DNA of 64,000 bases from Sinobaca qinghaiensis (lineage in GTDB: Bacteria > Bacillota > Bacilli > Bacillales > Marinococcaceae), in assembly GCF_003610495.1 (NCBI RefSeq), contig NZ_RAPK01000006.1:623451-687450 (forward strand). Direction: 5' to 3'. A program made the position numbers and the translations under genes. This document shows, in pieces, positions 52,510 through 61,570 of the stretch. How positions within the stretch are numbered: position 1 is the stretch's first letter; every line of letters begins with the position of its first letter. A model generated the notes under the pieces. It was given only the letters and a program-made list of their open reading frames with translations, was not told where the DNA came from and ran no database searches.

Positions 52510-53358
52510 ATGCCGCAGATTGCAATTGTTACCGACAGCACGGCCTATTTGGCAGATGAAGTGAAAGAGGCCCACCACATATCCGTCATTCCATTGAGTG
52601 TCGTATTTGGAGAAGACGCCTACCGGGAAGAAATAGATATTTCCAAAGATGACTTTCTGGAGAAAATGAATAATGCAGACAGCCTGCCGACGACCTCTCA
52701 GCCGCCTATCGGCGAATTCACTGCCCTTTTTGAAGAGCTCAGTAAGGAATATGAAGCTATTATTTCGATCCATTTGTCCAGCGGTGTCAGCGGTACGTAT
52801 CAGACCGCCTGTGCTGCCGCAGAGCAGGTGAGCGATAAAGTAGAAGTATACTGCTTTGATTCGGAAATCAGCTGTATGCCGCAGGGGTTCTATGCGATCC
52901 GCGCGGCGGAGATGAGCGAAGCAGGCCACACCGTGGATGAAATTCTTGATGTACTTTCCGATATGAGAAAGCGGACGAAGGCGTATTTTGTCGTAGACAA
53001 CCTAAATCACCTCCACCGCGGCGGACGCCTGAACGGAGCGCAGGCGATTGTAGGAAGCCTTCTGCAGATTAAGCCCGTACTCCACTTTGAAGACACGAAA
53101 ATTGTGCCATTTGAGAAAGTGCGGACCGCGAAAAAAGCAATTGCCCGCATTTATGATATTTTTGCCGATGATATTAAAAACAGTACGTCGGTCCAGGCTA
53201 CCGTGATTCATTCCAACCGACCGGAAAAAGCGGAACAAATGAAAGAAGAACTTTCCCAGGCCCACCCACAGGCAAACATCGTTGTCAGTGAGTTTGGACC
53301 GGTCATCGCCACCCACCTCGGCGAAGGCGCGCTTGCGCTCGGCTGGTACAGTAAGTAA
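52510..53358 (+). CDS. degV: DegV-family fatty-acid-binding protein
   Basis: 282-aa DegV/FakB-type protein. IAIVTDSTAYL at the N-terminus, LPTTSQPPIGEF, HLSSGVSGTYQTA and the LHRGGRLNGAQAIVGSLLQIKPVLHF segment are characteristic. Members bind fatty acids, and some deliver them to a fatty-acid kinase. The ATG at 52510 follows GAGGA by 7 nt; a longer frame would reach back over the degU terminator. Same neighbourhood as yviA (degV) in B. subtilis. Confidence 0.92.
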   Translation: MPQIAIVTDSTAYLADEVKEAHHISVIPLSVVFGEDAYREEIDISKDDFLEKMNNADSLPTTSQPPIGEFTALFEELSKEYEAIISIHLSSGVSGTYQTACAAAEQVSDKVEVYCFDSEISCMPQGFYAIRAAEMSEAGHTVDEILDVLSDMRKRTKAYFVVDNLNHLHRGGRLNGAQAIVGSLLQIKPVLHFEDTKIVPFEKVRTAKKAIARIYDIFADDIKNSTSVQATVIHSNRPEKAEQMKEELSQAHPQANIVVSEFGPVIATHLGEGALALGWYSK

Positions 53359-53522
53359 TAAGAAGCGGCAGGCACCCGTCTGCTGCTTTCCTCATATAAA
53401 CCCCCTCAAAGGAGTGACCCCCGATACGTATCCATTCATTTCTCTCCAAATCAGGAGAAACACGCTACCTTCCTGTAACGAACGATCCCTCAGCTCCAAG
53501 AAGTATAGATAGTTTACCTGCG

Positions 53523-54926
53523 GTGTCCCCGATACAAGGGGACGCCGATTTTAACCATCCTTCCTATAACGAAATCTGCACGCGTCTTGCCGGACGCGAT
53601 CTTCTGCTGGAGGAAATCGGCGAACCGCTGGAGGTTCTGCTTCCTTTTCTACAGGCAGGGCATATAGTGATGCGCCCCGGCTTATCGAAATCGGGGAAAG
53701 GCTGGCTCTGTCACCGCTGTCTGGAAAGCGATCCCGGATTGTTTGCCGCATTTTCCTGCGCTCGCTGCGGGCAGGTCTGCACGTACTGCCGTACCTGCCT
53801 GGAGATGGGGCGGATAGACACGTGCGGGGTGCTGTTCTCCTGGAACGGCCGCGCACCGCTTCCCGAAGGCACCGCCTCTCTGCAGTGGCAGGGGGAGCTA
53901 TCTCCGGGCCAGCAGAAAGCATCCAACGCGCTTTGCCGGGCCGTTGCGGATGGCACGGAGCTGCTTATCTGGGCCGTCTGCGGCGCGGGAAAAACAGAAA
54001 TCCTTTTCCGGGGGATAGAAGACGCCTGCCTCAGCCGCAGGCGGATTCTTCTCACTACGCCGCGCGCCGAGGTGGTGATGGAGCTCCTCCCACGGATTCG
54101 AGCGGCCTTTCCGGGATTGATCGTGAAAGGCCTCTACGGCGGCAGTGAAGAGCGCTTCGGCTACGCTGATATTCACATAGCCACCACTCATCAGACAAGA
54201 CGGTTCCGTGATGCCTTTGACGTGGTTATTATTGATGAAATTGATGCGTTTCCCTTCTCCTACGATCCCTCTCTTAAGCAGGCGGTCGACAAGGCAGCCA
54301 AATCCGGCGCCGCCAGGATTTATTTAACTGCCACCCCCTCCAGGCTGTTAAAAAAACAGGCGCGGGACGGAAAGCTTCCCTTTATACAAATCCCGCGCCG
54401 CTATCACGGCTATCCCCTTCCCGTACCGACACTCAAATGGATAGGAAACTGGAAAAAAGCATTAAAAAAAGACCGGATCCCGCCGGCACTGCTCGCCTGG
54501 TGCGAAAAAAAGACGTCCGCCGGTGTACCGGTATTTGTCTTTGTCTCTTCTGTCGAACAGGCGGAAACAGCGGCACGGCTGCTTGCAGAAAAGTGGGAAG
54601 GTACGATCGGCGTACACGCCGCAGATCCGCGGCGCCACGAAAAAATCCAGCTGTTCCGCAATAAAAAAGCGCCGATTTTAGTGACGACGACCATTCTGGA
54701 ACGCGGCGTTACGATTAAAGGGGCAGAAGCGGCGGTGCTTGGCGCCGAAGAAAGCATATTTGACGAAAAGGCGCTCGTGCAGATTGCCGGAAGGGTGGGA
54801 AGAAGCAAAGACCAGCCGGAGGGGGACGTGATGTATTTCCATTACGGAAAAACGAGCGCGATGCTGGAGGCGGTCCGTCATATTCAGACGATGAACAAAC
54901 AAGGGAGCAATGCACATGGGGAGTAA
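53523..54926 (+). CDS. comFA: Competence DNA-translocation helicase ComFA
   Basis: 467-aa (from GTG) DEAD-box-type helicase used for single-stranded DNA uptake in competent cells. The N-terminal zinc-finger region holds CHRC, CARCGQVC and CRTC cysteines; motif I is WAVCGAGKTE, motif II IIDEIDAF, motif III YLTATPSR and motif VI VQIAGRVGRS. The GTG has no ribosome site. In frame, 99 bases upstream, an ATA (53424) lies 9 nt after a strong AAAGGAG with no intervening stop, so the true protein may start there with 33 more residues (see findings). comFB is absent between comFA and comFC. Confidence 0.92.
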   Translation: MSPIQGDADFNHPSYNEICTRLAGRDLLLEEIGEPLEVLLPFLQAGHIVMRPGLSKSGKGWLCHRCLESDPGLFAAFSCARCGQVCTYCRTCLEMGRIDTCGVLFSWNGRAPLPEGTASLQWQGELSPGQQKASNALCRAVADGTELLIWAVCGAGKTEILFRGIEDACLSRRRILLTTPRAEVVMELLPRIRAAFPGLIVKGLYGGSEERFGYADIHIATTHQTRRFRDAFDVVIIDEIDAFPFSYDPSLKQAVDKAAKSGAARIYLTATPSRLLKKQARDGKLPFIQIPRRYHGYPLPVPTLKWIGNWKKALKKDRIPPALLAWCEKKTSAGVPVFVFVSSVEQAETAARLLAEKWEGTIGVHAADPRRHEKIQLFRNKKAPILVTTTILERGVTIKGAEAAVLGAEESIFDEKALVQIAGRVGRSKDQPEGDVMYFHYGKTSAMLEAVRHIQTMNKQGSNAHGE

Positions 54927-55674
54927 GCGCCGCTGTTTATACTGTATGGAACCAAGGCAGGAGCAGCTCTCCTGGCACGGGCTGATCAGCCGTGCCGATG
55001 ACCCGGTCTGTCCGGACTGCCGGGCATTATTTACGATGCTGATGTCCCGGGACTGCCGGATCTGCGGCCGGGAAAAAGATGAACAGAGCGCACCGTTTTT
55101 TCAGGATACGCGCTGCGGCGACTGCGTAGCGTGGGGAGAAAAAGACATAGGACGTGCTCTTGATCATAACATTTCCCTGTACCGGTATGATAAAGCCATG
55201 CAGCAGTGGATGGCACGCTGGAAATACCGCGGGGACCCGGCGCTTACAGCTGTGTTTCAAAAAGAATGGGTCCAGATCTGGCGACGCTCTTACGCTTCCT
55301 GGAAGGTTATGGCACTGCCTGCCGGTCCCGGCAGAACGCAGGAAAGAGGCTTCAATCAGGCCGTCCTGCTGGCGGATATGCTGCCGGGGGATAGGCTGAA
55401 CGGACTAGAAAAAAAAGATGAGCCGAAAAAACAGAGCAAAAGTACTAAAAATCAAAGAGAAAGCCTGTTCTATCAACCTTTTTATATGAACAATCAGGAA
55501 AAAATTAGATTTAATGGTGAAAAAATTCTGCTGGTGGACGATATATATACTACAGGGACCACCGTCAGAAAAGCAGCGTCTGTTCTGCGGAGTGCGGGAG
55601 CGGAGCGGGTTGCTTCATTTACGCTTGCACGAAGTACGGGTACCCTTTCCAGAAAAGAGGAGAAAGCCCAATGA
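54916..55674 (+). CDS. comFC: Competence protein ComFC
   Basis: 252-aa (from 54916) phosphoribosyltransferase-fold protein needed for transformation. N-terminal zinc-finger cysteines (RCLYCMEP, CPDCRALF, CRICGREKD, CGDC), PGRTQERGFNQAVLLAD and the PRPP-type loop ILLVDDIYTTGTTVRKAAS are present. The ATG at 54916 lies 8 nt after GGGAG and overlaps comFA by 11 bp; the in-frame ATG at 54910 is too close to that site. It overlaps yvyF by 4 bp. Confidence 0.93.
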   Translation: MGSKRRCLYCMEPRQEQLSWHGLISRADDPVCPDCRALFTMLMSRDCRICGREKDEQSAPFFQDTRCGDCVAWGEKDIGRALDHNISLYRYDKAMQQWMARWKYRGDPALTAVFQKEWVQIWRRSYASWKVMALPAGPGRTQERGFNQAVLLADMLPGDRLNGLEKKDEPKKQSKSTKNQRESLFYQPFYMNNQEKIRFNGEKILLVDDIYTTGTTVRKAASVLRSAGAERVASFTLARSTGTLSRKEEKAQ

Positions 55675-56081
55675 ACCAGCTTGAAAACTGCAGCGTCTGC
55701 GAGCAGCTTTATGTACGAACCGTACGGGACATCTGCCCGCCCTGCCATAAAAAACGCGAAGATCGGTTTCAGGCGGTCTACCAGTTTATTCGTAAAAAGC
55801 AGAACCGCCAGGCCACGATGGCCGATATTTCCGAAGCCATTGGGGTGGAGGAAAAAGAAATTATTCAGTTTATTAAAGAAGGCAGGCTGGAGCTGAAATC
55901 TTTTCCACAGCTGTTTTATCCATGTGCATCCTGTGGAGAAGGCATCCGCGATGGGAAAATCTGCAGCAGCTGCCATACCCGATTGAAAACGGATCTGGAA
56001 CAGGAAACGTACGAACAAAAGCGCACAGATCGGCTTCGGGAAGAACAATCCAACATTTACCGGTCGAAACCTATCCGGTAG
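55671..56081 (+). CDS. yvyF: Flagellar operon protein YvyF (TIGR03826 family)
   Basis: 136-aa protein with two cysteine clusters, NCSVCEQLYVRTVRDICPPCHKKRE at the N-terminus and PCASCGEGIRDGKICSSCHTRL, probably zinc-binding. Between them lies a small helix-turn-helix-like segment (TMADISEAIGVEEKEIIQFIKEGRL). The family is found only beside flagellar genes in Bacillales. The ATGA overlap with comFC shows translational coupling. In B. subtilis it lies at the same position upstream of flgM. Confidence 0.9.
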   Translation: MNQLENCSVCEQLYVRTVRDICPPCHKKREDRFQAVYQFIRKKQNRQATMADISEAIGVEEKEIIQFIKEGRLELKSFPQLFYPCASCGEGIRDGKICSSCHTRLKTDLEQETYEQKRTDRLREEQSNIYRSKPIR

Positions 56082-56103
56082 TCGTGTAATAATAGAAAAA
56101 ACA

Positions 56104-56111
56104 GCCGATAT
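56104..56111 (+). promoter_or_regulatory. Sigma-D -10 element upstream of flgM
   Basis: GCCGATAT is an exact match to the sigma-D -10 box, about 47 bases before the flgM start. The -35 is poor: no TAAA at 15 bases; the nearest is TAAT at 12. B. subtilis flgM also has a sigma-D promoter here. Confidence 0.55.
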
Positions 56112-56158
56112 AAGAAACACAGCAGTACAGATCGGACTCGCCAGAGGAGGCAGCAGCC

Positions 56159-56419
56159 ATGAAAATCAATCCAAGCGGACCTATTAACAACCCGTATCAA
56201 AAAACGGTAAAAGCGCAGGCATCGGAACAGGCCGCTCCGCAGAAGACCGATAAACTGGAAATTTCAAAGGAAGCAAAGGATATGCTAAACAGCGATAAAA
56301 TTGATCCAGCCCGCCAGGCAAAGGTGGACGCATTGAAGAGTAAAGTAGAAAGCGGCGATTACAAAATTGATGCCGAAGAAACCGCCAGAAAATTTTATGA
56401 CTTTTGGACAAAGCAGTAA
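56159..56419 (+). CDS. flgM: Anti-sigma-D factor FlgM
   Basis: 86-aa negative regulator that binds sigma-D until the hook-basal body is complete. MKINPSGPINNPYQK is the conserved N-terminus, DKLEISKEAKDML and ARQAKVDALKSKVESGDYKIDAEETARKFYDF the sigma-binding helices. AGGAGG site before the ATG. First gene of flgM-flgN-flgK-flgL. Confidence 0.95.
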   Translation: MKINPSGPINNPYQKTVKAQASEQAAPQKTDKLEISKEAKDMLNSDKIDPARQAKVDALKSKVESGDYKIDAEETARKFYDFWTKQ

Positions 56420-56447
56420 CGGTCAGTAGAGAAGGAGAGAAATCAGG

Positions 56448-56930
56448 ATGGCAGTGAAAGAACTGGTAGACCATATGAAAGAACTGGCCGGCCTGCATGA
56501 GCAGCTGCACGAGCTGAGCCTGGAAAAAACAGAGCTGCTGAAAAACAATGAAGCTAAACAGCTCCAGGAGCTTGTAAAAAAAGAAGCGCTCTGCATCCGT
56601 GAGGTAGAAACAGCGGAAACGGCCCGCGCCGCAGAAGCGGAAGCGGTGGCCGGGGAATATGCGGCAGATGAGGTGACGATCCGCAGCCTGCTGAGGGTTC
56701 TGCCCGAGGGTGTTCAGTCTGAGCTCCGGCAGCTGCAGGCACGACTCGGTGAAACGATTCAAAAGCTCCAGCAGCAGCAGGAACTAAACCGTGTGCTTCT
56801 GGCTGATTCTCTTTATTTTCTTCAGAAAAATATGGAATGGATGCGTCCGGCAGCGGACCAGTCCCGTTACACTCCGCCCGGTCAGAAAAACCAGACGCAG
56901 GCGTATTCATTTTTTGATTCAAAGGCGTAA
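56448..56930 (+). CDS. flgN: Flagellar export chaperone FlgN
   Basis: 160-aa, almost entirely helical protein with coiled-coil heptads (ELVDHMKELAGLHEQLHELSLEKTELL) and a central EALCIREVE segment, matching FlgN (YvyG), the chaperone for the hook-filament junction proteins FlgK and FlgL. The poorly conserved C-terminus ends in YSFFDSKA. It lies 28 bp after flgM with AAGGAGAG before the ATG and directly upstream of its clients. Confidence 0.9.
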   Translation: MAVKELVDHMKELAGLHEQLHELSLEKTELLKNNEAKQLQELVKKEALCIREVETAETARAAEAEAVAGEYAADEVTIRSLLRVLPEGVQSELRQLQARLGETIQKLQQQQELNRVLLADSLYFLQKNMEWMRPAADQSRYTPPGQKNQTQAYSFFDSKA

Positions 56931-56957
56931 ACGCCATACTTAAGGGAGGTGTCATGT

Positions 56958-58565
56958 ATGTATTCTACGTTTCATGGACTGGAAACAGCCAAGCGGGCGA
57001 TGACTGCCCAGCAGTCGGCACTGCAGACGACAGGTCATAATATTGCCAATGCCAATACTCCCGGATACACCCGGCAGCGGGTCACGATGGAAGCCGCACA
57101 GGCGTTTCCGAAAGCCGCGATGAATGCCCCAATGATTGCAGGACAGATGGGCACAGGGGTACATACCCCATTTGTGGAACGAATTCGTGAACAGTATCTG
57201 GACATACAATACCGCACGGAAACGAGCAAAACTGAATACTGGAGCACGCATGCGAGCGCGATGGAACGGATGGAGGACATCATGAACGAGCCTTCCGAAC
57301 ACGGCCTCTCCAACTCTGTTACCCAGTTCTGGGAAGCGGCGCAGGATGTGTCCGTGCAGCCGGAAGACGCAGGTGCCCGTTCGGTTATGCGCCAGCGCGG
57401 CGAATCGCTTGCCGAGACGTTCCGCTACATAGGAGATTCCCTTCAGGCTAATAAGCTGGATGTGCGGACAGAGCTCGATATTACCGAAAAAGAGGTGAAC
57501 TCGCTGTTATCGCGCATTAATGAAGTGAACACACAGATTGGAAAAGTCGAGCCCCACGGCCAGATTCCCAATGATTTGTACGACGTTCGCGACAATCTCG
57601 TCGATGAGCTTTCCGGCATGCTTTCGATAGAAGTGGTCCGCAACGAAGGCGGATCGAATGCGATGGCGGCCGCAGAAGGTAAAATGAATATTTATGCTAC
57701 AGACGGAGAAGGCACCAGGCTCTTTACGCTCGTGGACGGCCAGGCCGATGCGTTTAAGCAGATGGCGGTAACGACGAATCCGGATCAGCAGCACGATCCA
57801 ATTGACTCACTTTCCTTTACGTGGGCAAATGCCCAGGCCGGCACCGAGCCGGAAAACGCGGGGGATCCTGGAGCGGTAGCGGTGCTGAACAGCGACGGCA
57901 AGCTCAAGGCACTCGTAGAAACATACGGATATGTGGATCCAGCAACAAATGAAGCAAAAGGCACCTACCCGGACATGATGAATAACCTGGACATAATGGC
58001 AGAAACCTTTATGACCGCGTTTAACGACGTGCATGAGGCAGGCTGGAATCTGCAGGATATTGAAAACAAAACAAAAGGCGATGATGTCGCATTTTTTACG
58101 ATTCAGCAGGATCGTGCCGAACTGGGAGCCGCACGCTCCATCAGTCTCAGCTCCGAGATTAAAGGCAATCTGGACCTTATTGCAGCGGCTTCTCCAGCAG
58201 CAAATGCGGATGGAGCGATCGCCTACAGCGGGGACGGCTCCAACGCCCGGGAACTGGCAGCGTTAAAGAACGTTAAGCTCGGTTTCGGCGAGGGGCCGAA
58301 CACGACGATTCAAAGCTTTTATCAGGGAGTAATCGGGGAGATGGCGGTCAAAATTTCCGAAGCCGGCCAGAAAGCAAATACCTCCGACTCCCTGCGTTCG
58401 AGCGCAGACAACCGCCGCATGCAGGTGAGCAGCGTGTCGCTTGATGAAGAAATGGTCAGCATGATTCAGTTTCAGCACGCCTACAATGCGGCTGCGAGAA
58501 ATATTACATCCGTGGATGAAATGCTCGACCGGATCATCAATAACATGGGACTTGTCGGCAGATAA
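56958..58565 (+). CDS. flgK: Flagellar hook-associated protein FlgK
   Basis: 535-aa hook-filament junction protein. The N-terminus STFHGLETAKRAMTAQQSALQTTGHNIANANTPGYTRQRV and the C-terminus VSLDEEMVSMIQFQHAYNAAARNITSVDEMLDRIINNMGLVGR are the conserved helical ends of FlgK. The central domain (about 100-480) is acidic. The ATG at 56958 lies 8 nt after GGGAGG; an in-frame GTG (56949) overlaps that site. Confidence 0.95.
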   Translation: MYSTFHGLETAKRAMTAQQSALQTTGHNIANANTPGYTRQRVTMEAAQAFPKAAMNAPMIAGQMGTGVHTPFVERIREQYLDIQYRTETSKTEYWSTHASAMERMEDIMNEPSEHGLSNSVTQFWEAAQDVSVQPEDAGARSVMRQRGESLAETFRYIGDSLQANKLDVRTELDITEKEVNSLLSRINEVNTQIGKVEPHGQIPNDLYDVRDNLVDELSGMLSIEVVRNEGGSNAMAAAEGKMNIYATDGEGTRLFTLVDGQADAFKQMAVTTNPDQQHDPIDSLSFTWANAQAGTEPENAGDPGAVAVLNSDGKLKALVETYGYVDPATNEAKGTYPDMMNNLDIMAETFMTAFNDVHEAGWNLQDIENKTKGDDVAFFTIQQDRAELGAARSISLSSEIKGNLDLIAAASPAANADGAIAYSGDGSNARELAALKNVKLGFGEGPNTTIQSFYQGVIGEMAVKISEAGQKANTSDSLRSSADNRRMQVSSVSLDEEMVSMIQFQHAYNAAARNITSVDEMLDRIINNMGLVGR

Positions 58566-58586
58566 CCGCAGAAAAGAGGGACGCGT

Positions 58587-59696
58587 ATGAGAGTTACACA
58601 AGGGATGCTGGCCCAGCAGTCGCTGCGCCACGTTACTCAGAACTATAAAAACTTAAGCGAAATGCAGAACCAGCTTTCAACCGGCAAAAAAATCTCGCGT
58701 CCGTCCCAGGATCCGGTCGTCGCCGTAAACGGCATGCGCTACCGGGCCCAGGTGGCAGAGGTGGAGCAGTTCCAGCGCAACGTCCAGGAAGCCCATACAT
58801 GGATGGATGCTGGAGACACGGCCTTAGGTGAAGCCACGCAGGTGCTGCAGCGGCTGAAGGAACTAACGACTCAGGCAGCAAACGATACGTATGAAGCCAG
58901 TGAGCGTGGTAATATTGCTAAAGAAGTCAAGCAGCTGAAAGAACATATGGCTACGATGGCGAACACGTCCATCAACGGTAAATACATTTTTAACGGCACG
59001 GACACAAACAATGCTCCGGTCGATTCCGCCAGACTTGGTATAGCAGCGGATAATATGTTTGCAATGGAAGCAGAAGAACTGGAATCGCTCAGCGTTAATA
59101 TAGACGGAGCCGTTTACAGTAATGCAGCCCGCCTGGATGACGATACGATTCAGTTTACGAATGACGCTGACGAAATCGTTACCTTCACCCGAAACGAAGA
59201 TGAAATAGAACTGAACGTAAACGGTACCGCTGCAGAACCAGACGCAGCTTTTGTGTATGACGAGACAGCGATATCTGTGAATCAGGGTCGGGTGAATATT
59301 GAGCTGCTTCATGATACAATGATGCCAGTGAACATTTCACCGGACAGCGTTTTTAACCAGGAGTTGTTTGCCGATCTGGAACAGCTCGAGCGGACGCTGA
59401 GCAATCCGGATGCCGGATCTTCTGACATAGAGGGCTTTTTATCGAAAATAGATATTCATATGAATAACACAGTGAACGAGCGGGCGGAGCTTGGAGCGCG
59501 CACGAACCGGATTGAAATGATGGAGAACCGACTGGGAAACCAGGAGCTGATCGCCGAGAAAGTCATGAGCAAAAACGAAGACGTGGATCTGGAAAAGACG
59601 ATTATTGAACTGATGCTGCTCGAGAACGTGCATCAGGCCTCCCTTTCCGCAGGTGCAAGAATTATTCAGCCATCGCTAATGGATTTTCTTCGTTAA
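58587..59696 (+). CDS. flgL: Flagellar hook-associated protein FlgL
   Basis: 369-aa flagellin-like junction protein. MRVTQGMLAQQSLRHVTQNYKNLSEMQNQLSTGKKISRPSQDPV is the FlgL N-terminal helix; the C-terminal coiled region ends LEKTIIELMLLENVHQASLSAGARIIQPSLMDFLR. The middle (about 130-270) is strongly acidic. AAGAGGGA site before the ATG. It is 21 bp after flgK. yviE, which follows flgL in B. subtilis, is absent here. Confidence 0.95.
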   Translation: MRVTQGMLAQQSLRHVTQNYKNLSEMQNQLSTGKKISRPSQDPVVAVNGMRYRAQVAEVEQFQRNVQEAHTWMDAGDTALGEATQVLQRLKELTTQAANDTYEASERGNIAKEVKQLKEHMATMANTSINGKYIFNGTDTNNAPVDSARLGIAADNMFAMEAEELESLSVNIDGAVYSNAARLDDDTIQFTNDADEIVTFTRNEDEIELNVNGTAAEPDAAFVYDETAISVNQGRVNIELLHDTMMPVNISPDSVFNQELFADLEQLERTLSNPDAGSSDIEGFLSKIDIHMNNTVNERAELGARTNRIEMMENRLGNQELIAEKVMSKNEDVDLEKTIIELMLLENVHQASLSAGARIIQPSLMDFLR

Positions 59697-59739
59697 AAAG
59701 AAAAGCGGGTTGGGAACAGGACCTGCTTTTCTTTTTTTA
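59697..59739 (+). terminator. Terminator of the flgM-flgL operon
   Basis: AAAGAAAAGCGGGT and ACCTGCTTTTCTTT pair with one mismatch around a 10-base loop, followed by a T-run. Confidence 0.85.
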
Positions 59740-59762
59740 TTTTATAAAGGGGGAATAAAAAA

Positions 59763-60224
59763 ATGAACATACATACGAAATACAACGGCACAGTAACGAT
59801 TTCACCCAAGGATAAATTTATTTTCGAGCACGGTCTCCCGGGCTTTGAGGAAGAAAAAGAATTTGCACTGCTTCCATTTGACGAATCAGGACTTTTATAT
59901 GTGTTACAATCAATTACAAGAGCCCAGGTGGCACTGGTTATTACCGATCCATTTCCATTTTTTAAGGACTATGAGATTATGCTGAACGATTCGCAGACGT
60001 CGGAGCTGAAAGCGGAAAGCCAGAAAGATATAGCTGTATTTGCGGTATTGACCGTTCAGGAGCCGTTTCACGAAACGACCGCCAACCTGCAGGCGCCCGT
60101 TGTGCTGAACCCGGCTAAACAGAAAGGCAGGCAGATTATTCTGCCGGACGCGTTGTACCGTACGAAGCACAAGCTGTTTCCCAACGCCCCGCAGACGATT
60201 TCTGCCGAGAGTGGAGGACGGTAA
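59763..60224 (+). CDS. fliW: Flagellar assembly factor FliW
   Basis: 153-aa FliW: ISPKDKFIFEHGLPGFEEEKEFALLPFDESGLLYVLQSI, FFKDYEIML, and DIAVFAVLTVQEPFHETTANLQAPVVLNPAKQKGRQIIL. FliW binds either flagellin or CsrA, so that free flagellin releases CsrA to repress hag translation. Its stop is directly followed by the csrA ATG. The terminator after flgL suggests fliW-csrA has its own promoter. Confidence 0.95.
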   Translation: MNIHTKYNGTVTISPKDKFIFEHGLPGFEEEKEFALLPFDESGLLYVLQSITRAQVALVITDPFPFFKDYEIMLNDSQTSELKAESQKDIAVFAVLTVQEPFHETTANLQAPVVLNPAKQKGRQIILPDALYRTKHKLFPNAPQTISAESGGR

Positions 60225-60461
60225 ATGCTTATATTGACGAGAAAAAAAGACCAGACAATCAAAATCGGCGACGACATTGAAATTACCATCACCGCTGTGG
60301 AAGGGGAACAGGTAAAGGTAGGTATAAGTGCCCCTAAACATGTCGAAATTCATCGAAAAGAAGTATACGAAATGATTCAAAAAGAAAACAATCAGGCATC
60401 TAATGTGGACGTATCAATGCTTTCACAAATTTCCGAATTAATGAAAAAAAACAAAAAATAA
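60225..60461 (+). CDS. csrA: Carbon storage regulator CsrA
   Basis: 78-aa RNA-binding translational repressor. [22 protein letters not shown] and [22 protein letters not shown] are near-invariant, including the C-terminal Arg-bearing strand that contacts GGA motifs. In B. subtilis CsrA blocks the hag ribosome site; the matching sites are visible in the hag leader here (62336-62372). The ribosome site GGAGG lies at the end of fliW. Confidence 0.96.
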   Translation: MLILTRKKDQTIKIGDDIEITITAVEGEQVKVGISAPKHVEIHRKEVYEMIQKENNQASNVDVSMLSQISELMKKNKK

Positions 60462-60829
60462 GCCAAACCTCCTTTTTTTGTAGCAAAAGTCTCATTAATT
60501 TATCAAATTACTAAAAATTTCTTGATGCCTAAAAGTATATTACGCTATAATATATGTCAAAAGAACCATGACAAATAATGCTTTTGACGTTCTACCTAAG
60601 CGAACACAAGGCCTTTTGGTTCGTTGTAAGAAAAGGTGTTACAAGATAAAATTTGAAAGAATGGTCATCAGCAGTACACATAGGGGATAAAGAAGAGAAA
60701 ACCGCTTGCATAAACGGCTACATACAGTTATAGAGAGAATAGGGCAGCAAGGGGCAGCTTGGTGGAAGTGTAATCATTTACCTGCAAGAAAAAATCACAC
60801 TTTCAGAGATAGTTCAGGAGGAATACATA
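60462..60829 (+). promoter_or_regulatory. Long leader of the DegU-like regulator, with sigma-A promoter at 60522-60551
   Basis: TTGATG (60522-60527), an 18-base spacer and TATAAT (60546-60551) form a good sigma-A promoter. Transcription from it would give a 5' leader of about 270 bases with several G-rich and hairpin-forming stretches (for example GCGAAC...GTTCGT near 60600) and a final CAGGAGGAA ribosome site. No small coding frame and no known riboswitch was recognised. Confidence 0.5.
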
Positions 60830-61555
60830 ATGCCAAAAATGCTTAGACGTAAAGGTCCAGTCCACCGCCGGCCGGTATTGTTTATTGATACCTCCGGTGA
60901 AGCCATGGTAAGACGTGCGGTGGCTTATATGGGGAAAACAGTCGAAGCGGAAACGCCGGAGTCTCTTTCTCTCTTAACACAGGAAGGAATCGCTAGAGAC
61001 ACGGTCTACTGTGCCGAATGCGAAAACACAGATCTGCTGGAGCTTATGGAAAAGGTGGCCGAAATGGGGCTGCCGGTCCGGCTCGGTGTCAACGTGTCAT
61101 CCGTGGATTCGCACCTGCTTGAATATTTAATGAGTAGGGACGTATCCATTATGATGGCCGCAGACCGTCCGATGAAGGAATGGTGCGACCAGTTTGAAAA
61201 AGCGGAAGCCTTTCAGACGTATATGGATCCATACTTTCAGCCGTACTTTATGGAGCGCTACCGCAGTCTCCACCGCCAGCAGGAACAGCCGAAGGAGCAG
61301 CAGATGCAGCTCGAAAGCGATAAAGCCAGAGCGGTCCTCTCGGATGCGGAAATCCGCATTCTCGAGAAGATCATCGAAGGCAAAAGCAACCGCCGCATCG
61401 CGGAAGAATGCTACCTGGCAGTGGCGACTGTTAACAACCATGTGAGCCATTTAACGAAAAAAATGAAAGCGAACGACCGCACGCATACGATTAAGCGGGC
61501 GATCGAGGAAGGCTGGATCAGCATCACCCAGTCTCCTGATTCCAAACGTTACTAA
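60830..61555 (+). CDS. Orphan DegU-like LuxR-type DNA-binding protein
   Basis: 241 aa. The C-terminal 65 residues (LSDAEIRILEKIIEGKSNRRIAEECYLA... to EEGWISI) align residue by residue with the HTH of DegU in this same window, including NNHVSHLTKKMKANDRT against [17 protein letters not shown]. The N-terminal 150 residues (VLFIDTSGEAMVRRAVAYMG...) have a receiver-like start but no acidic pair and no phospho-acceptor Asp. A Gln-rich linker joins the parts. It may act at DegU-like sites without phosphorylation (inference). CAGGAGGA before the ATG; it sits between csrA and comK/hag, with its own terminator. Confidence 0.8.
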   Translation: MPKMLRRKGPVHRRPVLFIDTSGEAMVRRAVAYMGKTVEAETPESLSLLTQEGIARDTVYCAECENTDLLELMEKVAEMGLPVRLGVNVSSVDSHLLEYLMSRDVSIMMAADRPMKEWCDQFEKAEAFQTYMDPYFQPYFMERYRSLHRQQEQPKEQQMQLESDKARAVLSDAEIRILEKIIEGKSNRRIAEECYLAVATVNNHVSHLTKKMKANDRTHTIKRAIEEGWISITQSPDSKRY

Positions 61556-61570
61556 AAACCACATAACGAA

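Noticed and set aside
53282-53512. Plus-strand frame across the degV-comFA junction
   Set aside because: Out of frame with comFA and starts inside degV; the AAAGGAG there better serves the comFA frame.
55494-56120. 208-codon minus-strand frame over comFC-yvyF
   Set aside because: Antisense to two well-supported, translationally coupled genes, with no ribosome site.
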